Assembly (NCBI RefSeq): GCF_022814725.1
Contig: NZ_CP093442.1
Span: 1,240,001-1,304,000, forward strand
Source: Bdellovibrio reynosensis
Lineage (GTDB): Bacteria > Bdellovibrionota > Bdellovibrionia > Bdellovibrionales > Bdellovibrionaceae
Length of the DNA stretch: 64,000 bases
Direction: 5' to 3'
Shown here: piece after piece, positions 1 to 9,198 of the stretch
How the letters are laid out: every line of letters starts with the position of its first letter
How positions within the stretch are numbered: the stretch's first letter is position 1
The notes under the pieces: generated by a model
What the model was told of the DNA's origin: nothing
What the model saw: only the letters and a program-made list of their open reading frames with translations
Databases searched by the model: none
Translations under genes and position numbers: made by a program

Positions 1-53
1 TGAACTTTAAGCTCATCGGCTTCGCCGTATTTTTCGATTTGCACTGCCTTCAT
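1..53 (-). CDS. Medium-chain dehydrogenase/quinone oxidoreductase-like protein, N-terminus only
   Basis: The first 17 codons of a minus-strand gene that runs off the left edge, starting MKAVQIEKYGEADELKV. This opening is typical of zinc-type or quinone-oxidoreductase-like NAD(P)-dependent medium-chain dehydrogenases (GroES-like fold). A strong Shine-Dalgarno (AGGAGGGG, about bases 56-63) lies just upstream of the ATG at 51-53. Cofactor and catalytic regions are outside the window, so the family call rests on the N-terminus alone. Confidence 0.6.
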   Translation of the reverse strand, partial: MKAVQIEKYGEADELKV

Positions 54-201
54 CGGCCCCTCCTGAAGTTAAAAAGTGACCTATTCTAAATAAACCGTGG
101 CGCTTCGAAGCTCACTACTGCTTCGAAAAATACATTTAATTTTTGAAAACTCAGCGGGAAAAAGACCTGCTAACTAACAGCTCCTTTGCGATCACGGCGA
201 A

Positions 202-1326
202 TTATTTCTTTTGATACCAATTATGATTGATGAAGGGCTTACCAAATTCAAACCACTCCCCTACTTCGGGAGTAATGACTTCGGCGTTTTTTGATTTAGC
301 AGCGGATAGCGTGCGTAAGATCGGCTCTTCCCAAGCATGATAGGAAAGATCAAAGGTGGCCCAGTGAACCGGAAGCATGATTTTCGCTTCAAGATCTTTG
401 TGGGCTAGGACCGCTGATTCTGGATCCATGTGAATATCAAGCCATGTTTCACCATAGGCGCCGACTTTCATAAACGAGATATCAATGGGTCCATATTTTT
501 TACGGATGTCAGCGAAGTGACCAGCGTATCCCGTGTCGCCACTAAAATAAACCGAGTGATTGGGGCTTTTAACAATCCACGAAGCCCATAAGGTTGAATT
601 ATCCATCGCTTTACGACCAGAATAATGGCGGGCCGGAGTACAAATAATTTTTAATCCTCTAAAAGTAAACTCGTCCCACCAATCCATTTCATGGATTTGC
701 TCGGCAGGGATTCCCCACTTTTCAAGATGGGCACCCACACCAAGACCCACAAAAAAATGAGTGGCTTGTTTTGCAAGATACTTTACCGTCTCCATATCCA
801 GGTGATCATAATGGTCATGGGAAACGACGACAAAATCGATTCCTGACATGTCATTCAAGGGAATAGGCGTCGGATGAAAGCGTTTAGGTCCCACGCTTTT
901 GAATGGCGAGGCTCTTTCTGAAAGTACCGGATCCGTCATAAATCTAACGCCATCCATTTCAGATAACACCGTCGCATGTCCGAACCAGTTCACTCGAAAT
1001 CCTGGTGCAGCAGCCTTTTGCAATGAATTAGGATGAATCTTATTCACGGGAATTTCAAACTCAGGTTCACGCACAAAACCCTGACGATAAAGTTTAAAAT
1101 TCTTTATCAACGAATTATCCGTGTTTTGTTTCGGACTATTTTCAAAGCGCCCGTCTTGATACTCAGGGGAGCTTTTCATGCGCTCTAAACGCCGGCCTTC
1201 AAATGATCCGCCGAAGGCAGGCATTCTAAAAATAAAAAACGCGGTGACGGCTAATAGCAGAATTAAACCGACAAGGATAGAAATGGCAATGATGATTCGT
1301 CTTTTGATCTTACGCTGGATAGTCAT
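202..1326 (-). CDS. Membrane-anchored metallo-beta-lactamase-fold hydrolase (UlaG/NAPE-PLD-like)
   Basis: 374 residues. One N-terminal hydrophobic segment (about residues 10-33) predicts an anchor facing the periplasm. The metal motif HDHYDHLD is at about 170-177, followed by a TPARHYSGR segment, SGDTGY and PVHW. Together these give the ligand set of UlaG/NAPE-PLD-like metallohydrolases, which cleave phosphodiester or lactone substrates; the substrate here is unknown. The reading frame is open further upstream, to base 1428, but that extension would run across the metG terminator at 1386-1410. I therefore place the start at ATG 1326. No clear Shine-Dalgarno is visible there, so the exact start is uncertain. 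Confidence 0.8.
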   Translation of the reverse strand: MTIQRKIKRRIIIAISILVGLILLLAVTAFFIFRMPAFGGSFEGRRLERMKSSPEYQDGRFENSPKQNTDNSLIKNFKLYRQGFVREPEFEIPVNKIHPNSLQKAAAPGFRVNWFGHATVLSEMDGVRFMTDPVLSERASPFKSVGPKRFHPTPIPLNDMSGIDFVVVSHDHYDHLDMETVKYLAKQATHFFVGLGVGAHLEKWGIPAEQIHEMDWWDEFTFRGLKIICTPARHYSGRKAMDNSTLWASWIVKSPNHSVYFSGDTGYAGHFADIRKKYGPIDISFMKVGAYGETWLDIHMDPESAVLAHKDLEAKIMLPVHWATFDLSYHAWEEPILRTLSAAKSKNAEVITPEVGEWFEFGKPFINHNWYQKK

Positions 1327-1385
1327 TGTTGAAATGATATTTTGATGACCGTAGAAAGCAAGTATCCGTTCAAACAACAAATAAA

Positions 1386-1410
1386 AAACCCGAACACAGT
1401 GTTCGGGTTT
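1386..1410 (-). terminator. Rho-independent terminator of metG
   Basis: A perfect 12-bp inverted repeat (AAACCCGAACAC / GTGTTCGGGTTT) centred on one base. Read on the minus strand it is followed by a run of T. It lies 25 bases past the metG stop codon and before the start of the metallohydrolase gene, so it separates these two same-strand genes. Confidence 0.85.
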
Positions 1411-1434
1411 TAGGGTTTTTAAATACAATTGGAA

Positions 1435-3381
1435 CTATTCAGCAGCAGGTTCTGCGTCCTTTACTGCTGGGAAGTAAATTCCCTTTGGTCCAATCTTATG
1501 ACCAGCAGGAATCCCCGTTCCTAATTCTTCTGCGCGCAGCGAACTTTCTGGAAGATTCAAAGACTTTCGTAAAGCATCCACAGTCTCTGGCACGAATGGC
1601 GCTAGCATGATCATCAAGTTCTTTAAAACATAGAAACATGTGAACAAGGCATCTTTACGTTCTGCTTCATTAGCACGGTCATCATGGGGTTTATACTGAG
1701 TGAATAACGAGTTAATTTGTCGCGCATAGTTTTCAACTTGCCCCAACAAAATAGCATAATCGCCTTTTTGCATTGAACGTAGATACATCTGCACAAGCTT
1801 CACGGTTTCAGCTTCGGCCTTACCTATCAATTTACCTTCAGGAACAACGCCATTGAATTTACCGTTACAAGCTGAAATCGGTTTTTCAAATGCCGCGTTC
1901 ATTGGACCCGCCAAGAACTTGTTACGTTCAGCGAAATGCTCAAAATCAAAGTTCGAAGCTTTCACAGGCAAACTTAAAAGAGCTAAGTAATAACGAACTT
2001 GATCCGGCGAATAACCCATCTCAATCAGTTGATCACCGCTATAGAAATTGCCCTTAGACTTACTCATCTTTTCGCCATTCACCATCAAGTGATAGCAGCT
2101 TAGGATTTCAGTCATTTGCAAATCACCTTTAGCAGGCAACGCCAAAGCATTGTCCTTGTGACCAAGCCACATTGCCCCTTGCATGATCACGTAAAAGAAA
2201 ACGTTATCTTGCCCAAGGAATTGCACCACTGTCGCTTCCGGATCACACCAGAAGTCTTTATACATTTCAGGCGCGCGACCTGATTGCTTTAAAGCCACTT
2301 GCGTAAACACGATAGGCGCAATCAAAGAATCCGGCCACACGTAAAGTGTTTTACCTTTCATCTCTGCATCAAGTTCAGAAGGAACTGGAATACCCCAAGA
2401 TACGTCGCGAGTGATGGGACGATATCCCCACTTGTCAGTTACAGATGAAGGGATGCCAGCAGCTTCCAAAGTCGCTTGGGCTGTCGCCAAATCCGCTTTT
2501 GAATCAAACAAGCACTCTACCTTTTTACCCGCCACATAGCGAGATTTATGCTTAGGCAAAGTTGCTTTGATTTCTTTATATTTTTCTTCAAATTGATTTT
2601 CAAAGCGGCAGCCGATTAAAACTGTGTTCGTCACTTCTTGCACAACAGCTGTGCGCCATGCTTTTTGTTTGGTGTCGATCCAAGTTTTTAAAGGATCGGC
2701 GACCTTCCACATATCAAGCCACCAGTGAGCGGTGTCTTTAAGCTCTGGCTTAGCATCACTTAATTGGCTGCGTGGATTTTGCAATGTGCTTGGATCAAAT
2801 TGCGTACCGCAGGCATCACACTCATCAGAGTAAGCTTCGGTGTTACCACAATTAGGGCAAGTGCCGCGAACGAAACGGTCTTGAAGGAAACGATTCATCT
2901 TTGGATCGTACCATTGCTTGGTAATACGTTTTTCTAAAAGACCGTTTTTAAAAAGACGACGCAAGAAATCTTGCGAGTAAGCTTCATGCAAAGGATAAGT
3001 TTCAGGACGAGATGTGCCCGTGAACACATCCGTTTGGATGGAATACTTTTTTAGAGTCTCTTTTTGTTTTTCGTGAATTGTATCGATGAACTCACGAATT
3101 GTTTTTCCAGCTTGCACCGCCGCCACTTCACTGGTGGACCCGTGATCATCGTTGCCGTTTACGAAAAGAACATTTTCTGCACCAATTAACATACGCATCC
3201 AACGAGCGTAAATATCAGCAGGCACGTGGGCTCCGGCAAGGTGTCCTAAGTGCAAAGGTCCATTCGCGTAGGGCATCCCCGCAGTGACCACCACCTTTTT
3301 AGGCTTCTTAAACATTGAAAGAACCGACTTAACATCTGATGGTGGAGCGAACTTATTTTCTGGCTTTGATCCCGGCTGCAT
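1435..3381 (-). CDS. metG: Methionyl-tRNA synthetase
   Basis: 648 residues; a class I aminoacyl-tRNA synthetase that charges tRNA-Met in the cytoplasm. Visible marks are the HIGH-type motif HLGH (about 44-47) after the AGMPYANGPLHLG signature, zinc-knuckle cysteine pairs CPNC and CDAC (about 174-192), and KMSKSKGN (about 438-445). An alpha-helical anticodon-binding region follows. There is no obvious C-terminal tRNA-binding (EMAP-like) domain, so this is the shorter form. ATG 3381 is preferred over the upstream codon at 3429 because AGAGG sits at Shine-Dalgarno distance. The gene is transcribed divergently from the SleB-like gene and ends in its own terminator. Confidence 0.96.
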   Translation of the reverse strand: MQPGSKPENKFAPPSDVKSVLSMFKKPKKVVVTAGMPYANGPLHLGHLAGAHVPADIYARWMRMLIGAENVLFVNGNDDHGSTSEVAAVQAGKTIREFIDTIHEKQKETLKKYSIQTDVFTGTSRPETYPLHEAYSQDFLRRLFKNGLLEKRITKQWYDPKMNRFLQDRFVRGTCPNCGNTEAYSDECDACGTQFDPSTLQNPRSQLSDAKPELKDTAHWWLDMWKVADPLKTWIDTKQKAWRTAVVQEVTNTVLIGCRFENQFEEKYKEIKATLPKHKSRYVAGKKVECLFDSKADLATAQATLEAAGIPSSVTDKWGYRPITRDVSWGIPVPSELDAEMKGKTLYVWPDSLIAPIVFTQVALKQSGRAPEMYKDFWCDPEATVVQFLGQDNVFFYVIMQGAMWLGHKDNALALPAKGDLQMTEILSCYHLMVNGEKMSKSKGNFYSGDQLIEMGYSPDQVRYYLALLSLPVKASNFDFEHFAERNKFLAGPMNAAFEKPISACNGKFNGVVPEGKLIGKAEAETVKLVQMYLRSMQKGDYAILLGQVENYARQINSLFTQYKPHDDRANEAERKDALFTCFYVLKNLMIMLAPFVPETVDALRKSLNLPESSLRAEELGTGIPAGHKIGPKGIYFPAVKDAEPAAE

Positions 3382-3569
3382 ATTTACCTCTAAAGCGTTT
3401 AATTTAGCTAAAATACAAGAAGGTGGCAATGACCGACGGACATTTCCTTAAAGCTCTCAATGCGCCGTATCTATTCGATTTTACTGATCTTTACCACCCC
3501 ACCAGAGCTTTCGACCAAATATCCTAAATAAACTCAAAACTTCTACCGAAAGTATTTTAGGTTGTTAGA

Positions 3570-4124
3570 ATGGAATTTATGAAAATACAGATCGTTGCGA
3601 CATTGTTCATAGGCTTTTCTTTTTTTAGTTTTAATGCAGAAGCAGCACCCATCACCTGTAACGCTAGACAGTCCGCGACGACTTGTCTTCTGTGCAATTG
3701 CTATCATGAAACTCGTGGTGAATCCCGTGATGGCATGGTTGCGGTGGCAAAGGTCGTTCTATCAAGAGCGGATTCTGGGGTTTTCCCTAGCAGTGTCTGT
3801 GGAGTGATCTATCAACCCTATCAGTTTAGCTGGACCCAAGACCGCATTCGCAACAATATTAATGCAACTACTGTAGATGATAAAAAGGCATTAAATGAAT
3901 GCAAAGGCGCTATTACTACTGCAAATAATGAAGGAGCAAATGGCGTTCTTTATTATTATAATCCCAGCATAGCAAGCCCCGCATGGGCTCGCCAATTCAA
4001 TGATTGCGGCCCCCTTGGAAATCATGTTTTTATGACTCCTAAAGGAACAGCCTGCCCTAGAAAACTAGGTGCTTCAGGGATCCGTCCTCGTCAAAGACCT
4101 GCTAACAGCAGAGGGGTTCGATAA
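3570..4124 (+). CDS. Exported SleB/CwlJ-like cell-wall hydrolase
   Basis: 184 residues with an N-terminal signal peptide ending near AEA. The core CNCYHETRGES, then GMVAVAKVVLSRADSG and a later CGVIYQPYQFSW segment, match the SleB/Hydrolase_2 family. In that family the Glu of the E(A/T)RGE motif is catalytic, so Glu in HETRGE is the likely acid. Family members cleave peptidoglycan glycan strands. Several extra cysteines suggest disulfides in the periplasm or outside. ATG 3579 is an alternative start three codons in. The stop overlaps the next ATG by one base, implying translational coupling. Confidence 0.82.
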   Translation: MEFMKIQIVATLFIGFSFFSFNAEAAPITCNARQSATTCLLCNCYHETRGESRDGMVAVAKVVLSRADSGVFPSSVCGVIYQPYQFSWTQDRIRNNINATTVDDKKALNECKGAITTANNEGANGVLYYYNPSIASPAWARQFNDCGPLGNHVFMTPKGTACPRKLGASGIRPRQRPANSRGVR

Positions 4125-4708
4125 TGAAATCAGTACTAGCACTGTTACTTCTTACATCAGTTTGCAAAGCCGCACCTATTTCTATATCTGCAAATGGTTC
4201 TGCCGAAATTAAAATCAGCAATGGTGAAGCAGAGGTTTCACTACCAGCAGAAGCAAAAGCCGCTTTAAAAACTTGGAACCCTGAATTTGTGGTTTTCAAC
4301 GTTAAAGACTACAGCAAGTCTGTTTTAGATCTTTTTAAAGACATCGATCCAAAGGCTGTTCCGGTAGGCTTCATTGCGGATCTTGATGCAAACGGCGAAA
4401 AAGACGTGGTGCTTTTAGGTGCAGACCTACGCCATCAATACGCTGTTGCTTTATTAAAAAAGAATAAACAGTGGACGCCAGTGAAAGTTTATTCATGGAC
4501 TTTGACTGATATCAGATCCACGTCTTTGCCTTCTGCTTCCGACCCTAAACAAAAAGAAATTGGAATTCCAATCTACGTTCTTCCAGCACAAGGGGAACAT
4601 GCTAAAAAGCTTGCCAATAAAACCGGTATTCAAGTTGAAACCTATCTTGGAGCAGCCGAAGTTTTTGAAATAAAAGACGGCAAAGCTGTGAAGTTTGTTG
4701 TTAAGTAG
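4124..4708 (+). CDS. Exported protein of unknown function coupled to the SleB-like hydrolase
   Basis: 194 residues with a short cleavable signal (MKSVLALLLLTSVCKA). No family recognised. It has an acidic loop DLDANGEKDVVLLGAD like the calcium-binding loops of FG-GAP or dockerin-type repeats, but only once. The start overlaps the preceding stop (TAATG), so the pair is probably co-translated and may act together on the cell wall; that link is inference. A stem-loop follows the stop codon. Confidence 0.75.
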   Translation: MKSVLALLLLTSVCKAAPISISANGSAEIKISNGEAEVSLPAEAKAALKTWNPEFVVFNVKDYSKSVLDLFKDIDPKAVPVGFIADLDANGEKDVVLLGADLRHQYAVALLKKNKQWTPVKVYSWTLTDIRSTSLPSASDPKQKEIGIPIYVLPAQGEHAKKLANKTGIQVETYLGAAEVFEIKDGKAVKFVVK

Positions 4709-4712
4709 TCCA

Positions 4713-4742
4713 AATAAGGGTACGACCTTCGTATCCCTTATT
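4713..4742 (+). terminator. Stem-loop between the exported-protein gene and the histidine kinase gene
   Basis: AATAAGGGTACGA pairs with TCGTATCCCTTATT apart from one bulged T. The 3' side is only partly T-rich, so it could be a weak terminator or an attenuating hairpin. It ends two bases before the Shine-Dalgarno of the downstream TTG-started kinase gene. Confidence 0.5.
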
Positions 4743-4754
4743 GTGGAGTGAGTT

Positions 4755-6455
4755 TTGCGGCCAACCAAATCAAACGAACAAGTGAGCCCGAATAAGTTTT
4801 GGCAGAAGCAATACCAAAACATTTTCATTTCACTGTGCTTGATTCTTGTCGTCTCAATCCTTTTTGCCCTCGCAAACATATTTGCTAAGAATTCTTTAAG
4901 CCTTTATTTATCAATGGGATTCATCGTCTTAATCCCTATCTTCGCGTGCTATGGCTTAATGGTGTTTAACTGTGCACGCAACGATCTGCAGACTGCTTCT
5001 GAAGAGTACGAAAAAGTTTTAGCAACACTAAAAGAAGTCGAAGATTCCCAAGTCACACTGGATCGCTTTATGTCAATTTCAAGCGACCTCATGGCAGTGG
5101 CTGGTACAGATGGAAAGCTTAAAAAAGTCAGCGCTTCGTTAATTAAAACTTTGGGCTTTAGTGAGGAAGAACTTTTAAGTCGTCCTTTTTTTGAGTTCAT
5201 TCATCCAGAGGATCGCGAAGCGACGAAAAAAAACATCGAACTTCTACACCTGGGATTTCGTTCGATTGGTTTTGAAAATCGCTATATTACGGCCCAAGGC
5301 ACTTACCGCATTCTAAGCTGGAGTGCGGCGGCAGATAACGAAGTTGGCGTGCGTTACGCCTCTGCCCGTGATGTCACCGATGAACGAGATTTTCAAATAC
5401 GCATGCAACAAGTTATCGATGCGGCCCCAGTTTTATTGATCGTTAAAAATCGTGATGGCCAAATTACTAACTGCAATACTGCGTTTGCTTCGTCATTAGG
5501 GCTGCAGCGTTCGGTACTGATTGGTAAAAAACTGGAAGATTTTTTAAGTTTGACCCATGCCGACAACAGCCATTTAAAAGACCTAGAAGTTCTTAGCTCT
5601 GGAAAACCTATTACCTATGAAGAGTTGTTAATGAATAACGGTAAAGACGAGTGGCATCTTGCCACCGTCTACCCTATTCGGGATCAATCGGGCGATATCG
5701 TATCAATCGGTAAAGTCGCATTGAACATTCATGCCCAGCGAACGTTGACTAAGCAAATTGACGTAGAAAGAAGTCGTGCGATGTTAAACGCAAAGCTTGC
5801 TTCTATCGGTGAACTTGCGGCGGGCATCGCCCACGAAATCAATAATCCCTTGGCGATCATTGAAGGACAAATGTCTTTATTAGATCGCCACATGAACGAA
5901 CCCGAAAAGTGGGCGCAAAGATCTGCAAGCATTAAAAAATCAGTTTCTCGCATCAGTCATATCGTTAAAGGGCTTAAACATTATTCCCGAACCAATTCGA
6001 CCCGAGTTAGAAAGCTTGAATCCTTAGCGCATATTATTTCTGAATCATTAATTCTAACTGAATGGAAAGCTAAAAAGTTTGCAGTCACATTGAATGTCGA
6101 ACTTAATACGGTCGAAATGATTCACTGCGATCCGATTGAAATTGAACAGGTTCTGGTCAATTTGATTAATAATGGCATTGAAGCAGTAAAAGAAGAACCG
6201 GTGCGCGAACTGAAAATCGAGCTGAATAAAGAATCTGACAGTCTTATCGTTCGTGTGATTGATTCAGGCCCAGGCCTATCCACTGAGACCGAAGAAAAAA
6301 TGTTTGATCCTTTCTTCACCACGAAACCCGTCGGCGAAGGCACTGGTTTGGGTCTTTCCATTGCTAAAGGCATTGTCGACAGTCATGGTGCATCCCTTAG
6401 TTTAAATCGACACAATCCGGGAACTTGTTTTGAAATCCGTTTTCCTCAGCAGTAA
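4755..6455 (+). CDS. PAS-domain sensor histidine kinase
   Basis: 566 residues, beginning with TTG after GGAG at good spacing. Two adjacent hydrophobic segments (about 24-47 and 50-72) form a hairpin anchor with almost no periplasmic loop, so sensing is probably intracellular. Next come two PAS domains (about 95-205 and 215-325). The HisKA box follows, with the phospho-accepting His in AGIAHEINNP (about 360), then the ATPase with N box NLINNGIEAV (about 468), DSGPGLS and GTGLGLSIAKG. No receiver domain and no adjacent response regulator are present, so it is an orphan whose partner lies elsewhere. The ligand is unknown. Confidence 0.92.
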   Translation: MRPTKSNEQVSPNKFWQKQYQNIFISLCLILVVSILFALANIFAKNSLSLYLSMGFIVLIPIFACYGLMVFNCARNDLQTASEEYEKVLATLKEVEDSQVTLDRFMSISSDLMAVAGTDGKLKKVSASLIKTLGFSEEELLSRPFFEFIHPEDREATKKNIELLHLGFRSIGFENRYITAQGTYRILSWSAAADNEVGVRYASARDVTDERDFQIRMQQVIDAAPVLLIVKNRDGQITNCNTAFASSLGLQRSVLIGKKLEDFLSLTHADNSHLKDLEVLSSGKPITYEELLMNNGKDEWHLATVYPIRDQSGDIVSIGKVALNIHAQRTLTKQIDVERSRAMLNAKLASIGELAAGIAHEINNPLAIIEGQMSLLDRHMNEPEKWAQRSASIKKSVSRISHIVKGLKHYSRTNSTRVRKLESLAHIISESLILTEWKAKKFAVTLNVELNTVEMIHCDPIEIEQVLVNLINNGIEAVKEEPVRELKIELNKESDSLIVRVIDSGPGLSTETEEKMFDPFFTTKPVGEGTGLGLSIAKGIVDSHGASLSLNRHNPGTCFEIRFPQQ

Positions 6456-6464
6456 GCTGCGACA

Positions 6465-6893
6465 ATGAAAACTTTTATTTTTGCTATTGCCTGCTTTGTT
6501 CTTACCTCTGAAGCTCAAGCTGTTGAAACTTTTCACCTGCGCTGCCGTGGCGGAGGCAATCATGAATTTCAACTTTATGCCCAAGAATACGGAAACTGGC
6601 TGACGATGCATTTTAAAAGATCAAAAACAACTTACATCGCCCCTGGCGAATGTAGCTGGGATGATCGCCCTGTCAGAACTGATGAGCCCAGCAGAGTTTG
6701 CCAACACTCAAGCTATCCCACTGGTAAATTCAACATTTCCTTTTTTGCTCGCTACAATCAGCCGGCGGTGTTGTTACCAGTGACAGAAAACGTCAAATGG
6801 ATTCGAAAGATGGGCTATGATTACGCCTACCAATCTTTTTATGTGGCAAACAATCCAGCACTGCAATGTTTAGATATTCACGCCTTTGATTAG
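6465..6893 (+). CDS. Small exported protein of unknown function
   Basis: 142 residues with a signal peptide ending near SEAQA. The mature part is rich in aromatic residues and has four cysteines (CRGGG, CSWD, CQH, and a C-terminal CLD), suggesting two disulfides. It begins 10 bases after the histidine kinase stop on the same strand and is probably cotranscribed. No family recognised. Confidence 0.7.
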   Translation: MKTFIFAIACFVLTSEAQAVETFHLRCRGGGNHEFQLYAQEYGNWLTMHFKRSKTTYIAPGECSWDDRPVRTDEPSRVCQHSSYPTGKFNISFFARYNQPAVLLPVTENVKWIRKMGYDYAYQSFYVANNPALQCLDIHAFD

Positions 6894-6952
6894 GGTCTAG
6901 GACTTCATAGTCACGCACTGACTTCCTGATCTTGAACTGCTAGCCTAATTTC

Positions 6953-7846
6953 ATGACGATCAGGAACCTAAGCTTCTTTTTTATTGTGTCTACGATTCTA
7001 TCTTCACGTGCTTTTGCAATCGGTTATCCCGAATCAGCAGCCTTTGAAATGTCTATGGAGGCTGCAGGACAAATTCTTTCTTCCCCCGCCCTACCAAGTT
7101 TAGATAACGACGGAAAATCCCTTTCCCCACTTGTTGGGACAGTGAAAATGGAAGGGATCAGGGAAGAAGGAACTCTTGCTAATGGCGATCCATTGATCGT
7201 CGAAAATTCAGGGACAGTCACGGGTCACGTTGCTGGTTTGACCTTCAACTATTCTGGCAAAGGTGACTTAGGTTTTTTCGGAATGCTTGGTTATAGCAAA
7301 GTGCAAGGTGAAATGTCTTCAACCGTAAGCACGTTTGCCTATACAACTGATGTGCGCGACATATCTGCACAAAGCTTGGTGGGAGCGGCTGGATTAACCT
7401 ATCGTCTGATTGGTGATGACAAATCCACCTTCACATTAGGGGTTTTCGGTGGTCCTGCGTTTATAAGCTCTGAAGCTTCAGCCAACATTCACCATGATAC
7501 GGGCATCACCAAAGTGACAACGAAACCCAATATTTCAGGAATGTATTTTGGATTGCAGCTGGCGTTTCGCTTTGGCAAATTCCGCATCAACCCTTATCTA
7601 AATGCCCTAGGTAACTCGGATCCGCAATGTATAAAACCAGATTACTCTGGGGCTGACTATGCCGTCGGAGAATACAATCGTTGTGACGATGGCACCCCGG
7701 GGGTCACGACCTTTGCGCTGATTGGTGGAAGCGGGATCAATATTGGTTATGGTCGGTTTCAATTTGGTTTAGTACAAAGTGGCGGGACTGGAACACAGTC
7801 CCTGAAAACCACTCCATTGATGTTGTCTTTCCGCGCAAGTCTTTAA
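6953..7846 (+). CDS. Exported outer-membrane beta-barrel-like protein
   Basis: 297 residues with a signal peptide ending near SRAFA. The second half shows alternating hydrophobic/polar strands with glycine-rich turns (GLTFNYSGKGDLGFFGMLGY, LGVFGGPAF, MYFGLQLAFRFG). The last residues, PLMLSFRASL, fit a terminal barrel strand. This is the pattern of small outer-membrane barrels, but no named family is evident. It is convergent with the next gene, with only six bases between stops. Confidence 0.65.
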   Translation: MTIRNLSFFFIVSTILSSRAFAIGYPESAAFEMSMEAAGQILSSPALPSLDNDGKSLSPLVGTVKMEGIREEGTLANGDPLIVENSGTVTGHVAGLTFNYSGKGDLGFFGMLGYSKVQGEMSSTVSTFAYTTDVRDISAQSLVGAAGLTYRLIGDDKSTFTLGVFGGPAFISSEASANIHHDTGITKVTTKPNISGMYFGLQLAFRFGKFRINPYLNALGNSDPQCIKPDYSGADYAVGEYNRCDDGTPGVTTFALIGGSGINIGYGRFQFGLVQSGGTGTQSLKTTPLMLSFRASL

Positions 7847-7852
7847 AGATTC

Positions 7853-8377
7853 TTATTTGGCTTTTGTGGGTAACGAATCCACATAAGTCTGTGGCAGTCC
7901 AGACGCTTTTGCGCCGCGAACCAGAGCTTCAAGGTATCTATCACTTACAGGACCATCAAGACTTTGACGGCTTGGCGAAGTCACAAATACGGTGGCTTCA
8001 AATTCTTTTCCGTCGACTGTCACAGTTAAAATTTTTTCTACTGACATTCCTGTCACAACACCTTCTTTGTGTTGAATGATAGGCCATTCTTTCGCCGGAA
8101 TTTCAAACAGTCTTCCGAAGACAGAGGATCCTGTTTTTTCCGTCAATCCTGCCACACGACCGCCCCACCAGCGTGAAGGGAAATCAAAAATCAAATCAAC
8201 ACCTTTTGCTTCAGCCACTTGGCCTTCTGGCAATTTAAAAAATTGATAGCTGTGTTCTTCGGCCCAGATTTCAAAAGCCTGACGATCTAAAACACCAGAG
8301 TAAGCAAAATAGAGTCTGCTTCCGCCGTCTTTAATTTGATCTCGTGCTTGCATCACTTTGCCATAATGAGCGTCCAT
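7853..8377 (-). CDS. Gamma-glutamylcyclotransferase-like protein
   Basis: 174 residues. LYFAYSG near the N-terminus, a GGRVAGL segment, FGRLFEIP and HKEG resemble the GGCT/AIG2 fold, whose members turn gamma-glutamyl peptides into 5-oxoproline. The catalytic Glu would be in HKEG. The usual YGSN nucleotide-like loop reads AYSG here, so the activity may differ. An earlier ATG exists at 8398, but AAAGGA at correct spacing favours ATG 8377. Fold assignment is moderate and substrate unknown. Confidence 0.65.
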   Translation of the reverse strand: MDAHYGKVMQARDQIKDGGSRLYFAYSGVLDRQAFEIWAEEHSYQFFKLPEGQVAEAKGVDLIFDFPSRWWGGRVAGLTEKTGSSVFGRLFEIPAKEWPIIQHKEGVVTGMSVEKILTVTVDGKEFEATVFVTSPSRQSLDGPVSDRYLEALVRGAKASGLPQTYVDSLPTKAK

Positions 8378-8437
8378 ACTGATTCCTTTGCTATTCATTC
8401 TTTATGTATCAGATTTTTGCTTTTAAAACGAAGACTT

Positions 8438-9094
8438 TTACGCAATTCTTCCTCTTTGCACCCACAGCACATTCCAAGCGATATAAAAGCTGATTAATGC
8501 TGCAAAGAAGCACCAAATCGAAGTGCTTGCTTCGCGGTTAACGATGGCAGCGACCATCATTCCTAAAAATACTAATACACCGGCTATTTTCACTGTGCGC
8601 AGACTTGAAACGAAGAAGGGTACTAAAGTGGGAATATCGTAAAGAAGAAAATCAAGACTGGCGGGCCAGAATCTTCTGACATTGTGAAAAGTGTACCCCA
8701 AGCTATGGCCTGTTTGATAGGCATGAACTTCTGAAGCAGAAAGAACCCAAGCCGCCAAACAAGACACTATTAGGCCCATGATCCCAATGGCTTTTAATAT
8801 CCTTTTTCTTTTTTCGTTTTGCTCTATTTGATAAAGCGACCAGGGTAACCAGCTTGGCCAGATCACCAAAGCGACCGTCACGAAAAGAACACTGCCAATA
8901 TGCCCCAGAAAGGCTGCAGAATCGGTTCGTAGCGTTTGCCACACGATTCCCTCAGCCGCTTGTTGGATGCCAAATAAAAAAGGAATCGCCGCGATCATCC
9001 TTTGTTCTTTTAATTTGTTTTTTAGAGTGGTGATGGTGCCGGTCGCGACTAAAACTGTGGCGGCACCATAACTGACTGTCGCTGAGAAACACAT
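8438..9094 (-). CDS. Multi-pass membrane protein of the DUF6629 type
   Basis: 218 residues with about seven hydrophobic segments. The N-terminus MCFSATVSYGAATVLVATG matches the conserved opening I know for this family (MCFSAT plus a small-residue-rich helix). Function is unknown. ATG 9094 is chosen over the upstream codon because AGGAGG lies six bases before it. An inverted repeat at 9173-9191 sits in the promoter region, between this gene and the stop of the MarR-acetyltransferase gene, so the regulator may control this gene. Confidence 0.75.
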   Translation of the reverse strand: MCFSATVSYGAATVLVATGTITTLKNKLKEQRMIAAIPFLFGIQQAAEGIVWQTLRTDSAAFLGHIGSVLFVTVALVIWPSWLPWSLYQIEQNEKRKRILKAIGIMGLIVSCLAAWVLSASEVHAYQTGHSLGYTFHNVRRFWPASLDFLLYDIPTLVPFFVSSLRTVKIAGVLVFLGMMVAAIVNREASTSIWCFFAALISFYIAWNVLWVQRGRIA

Positions 9095-9172
9095 AGGTCG
9101 CCTCCTGCTTTTAAAAACAAAAGGCATTTTAAAAATAGACTTCAGAAAAAATCACGCGGCTTAAAGTTAAAT

Positions 9173-9191
9173 TTCGTAAAGGTTACGAAAA
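9173..9191. promoter_or_regulatory. Inverted repeat upstream of the DUF6629 gene, candidate MarR operator
   Basis: TTTCGTAA-AGG-TTACGAAA, two perfect 8-base arms. It contains GGTTACG, also present in the palindrome upstream of the MarR-acetyltransferase gene (10177-10188). It lies about 80 bases before the DUF6629 start. Operator function is inferred from symmetry and the shared core. Confidence 0.5.
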
Positions 9192-9198
9192 GAAAACC

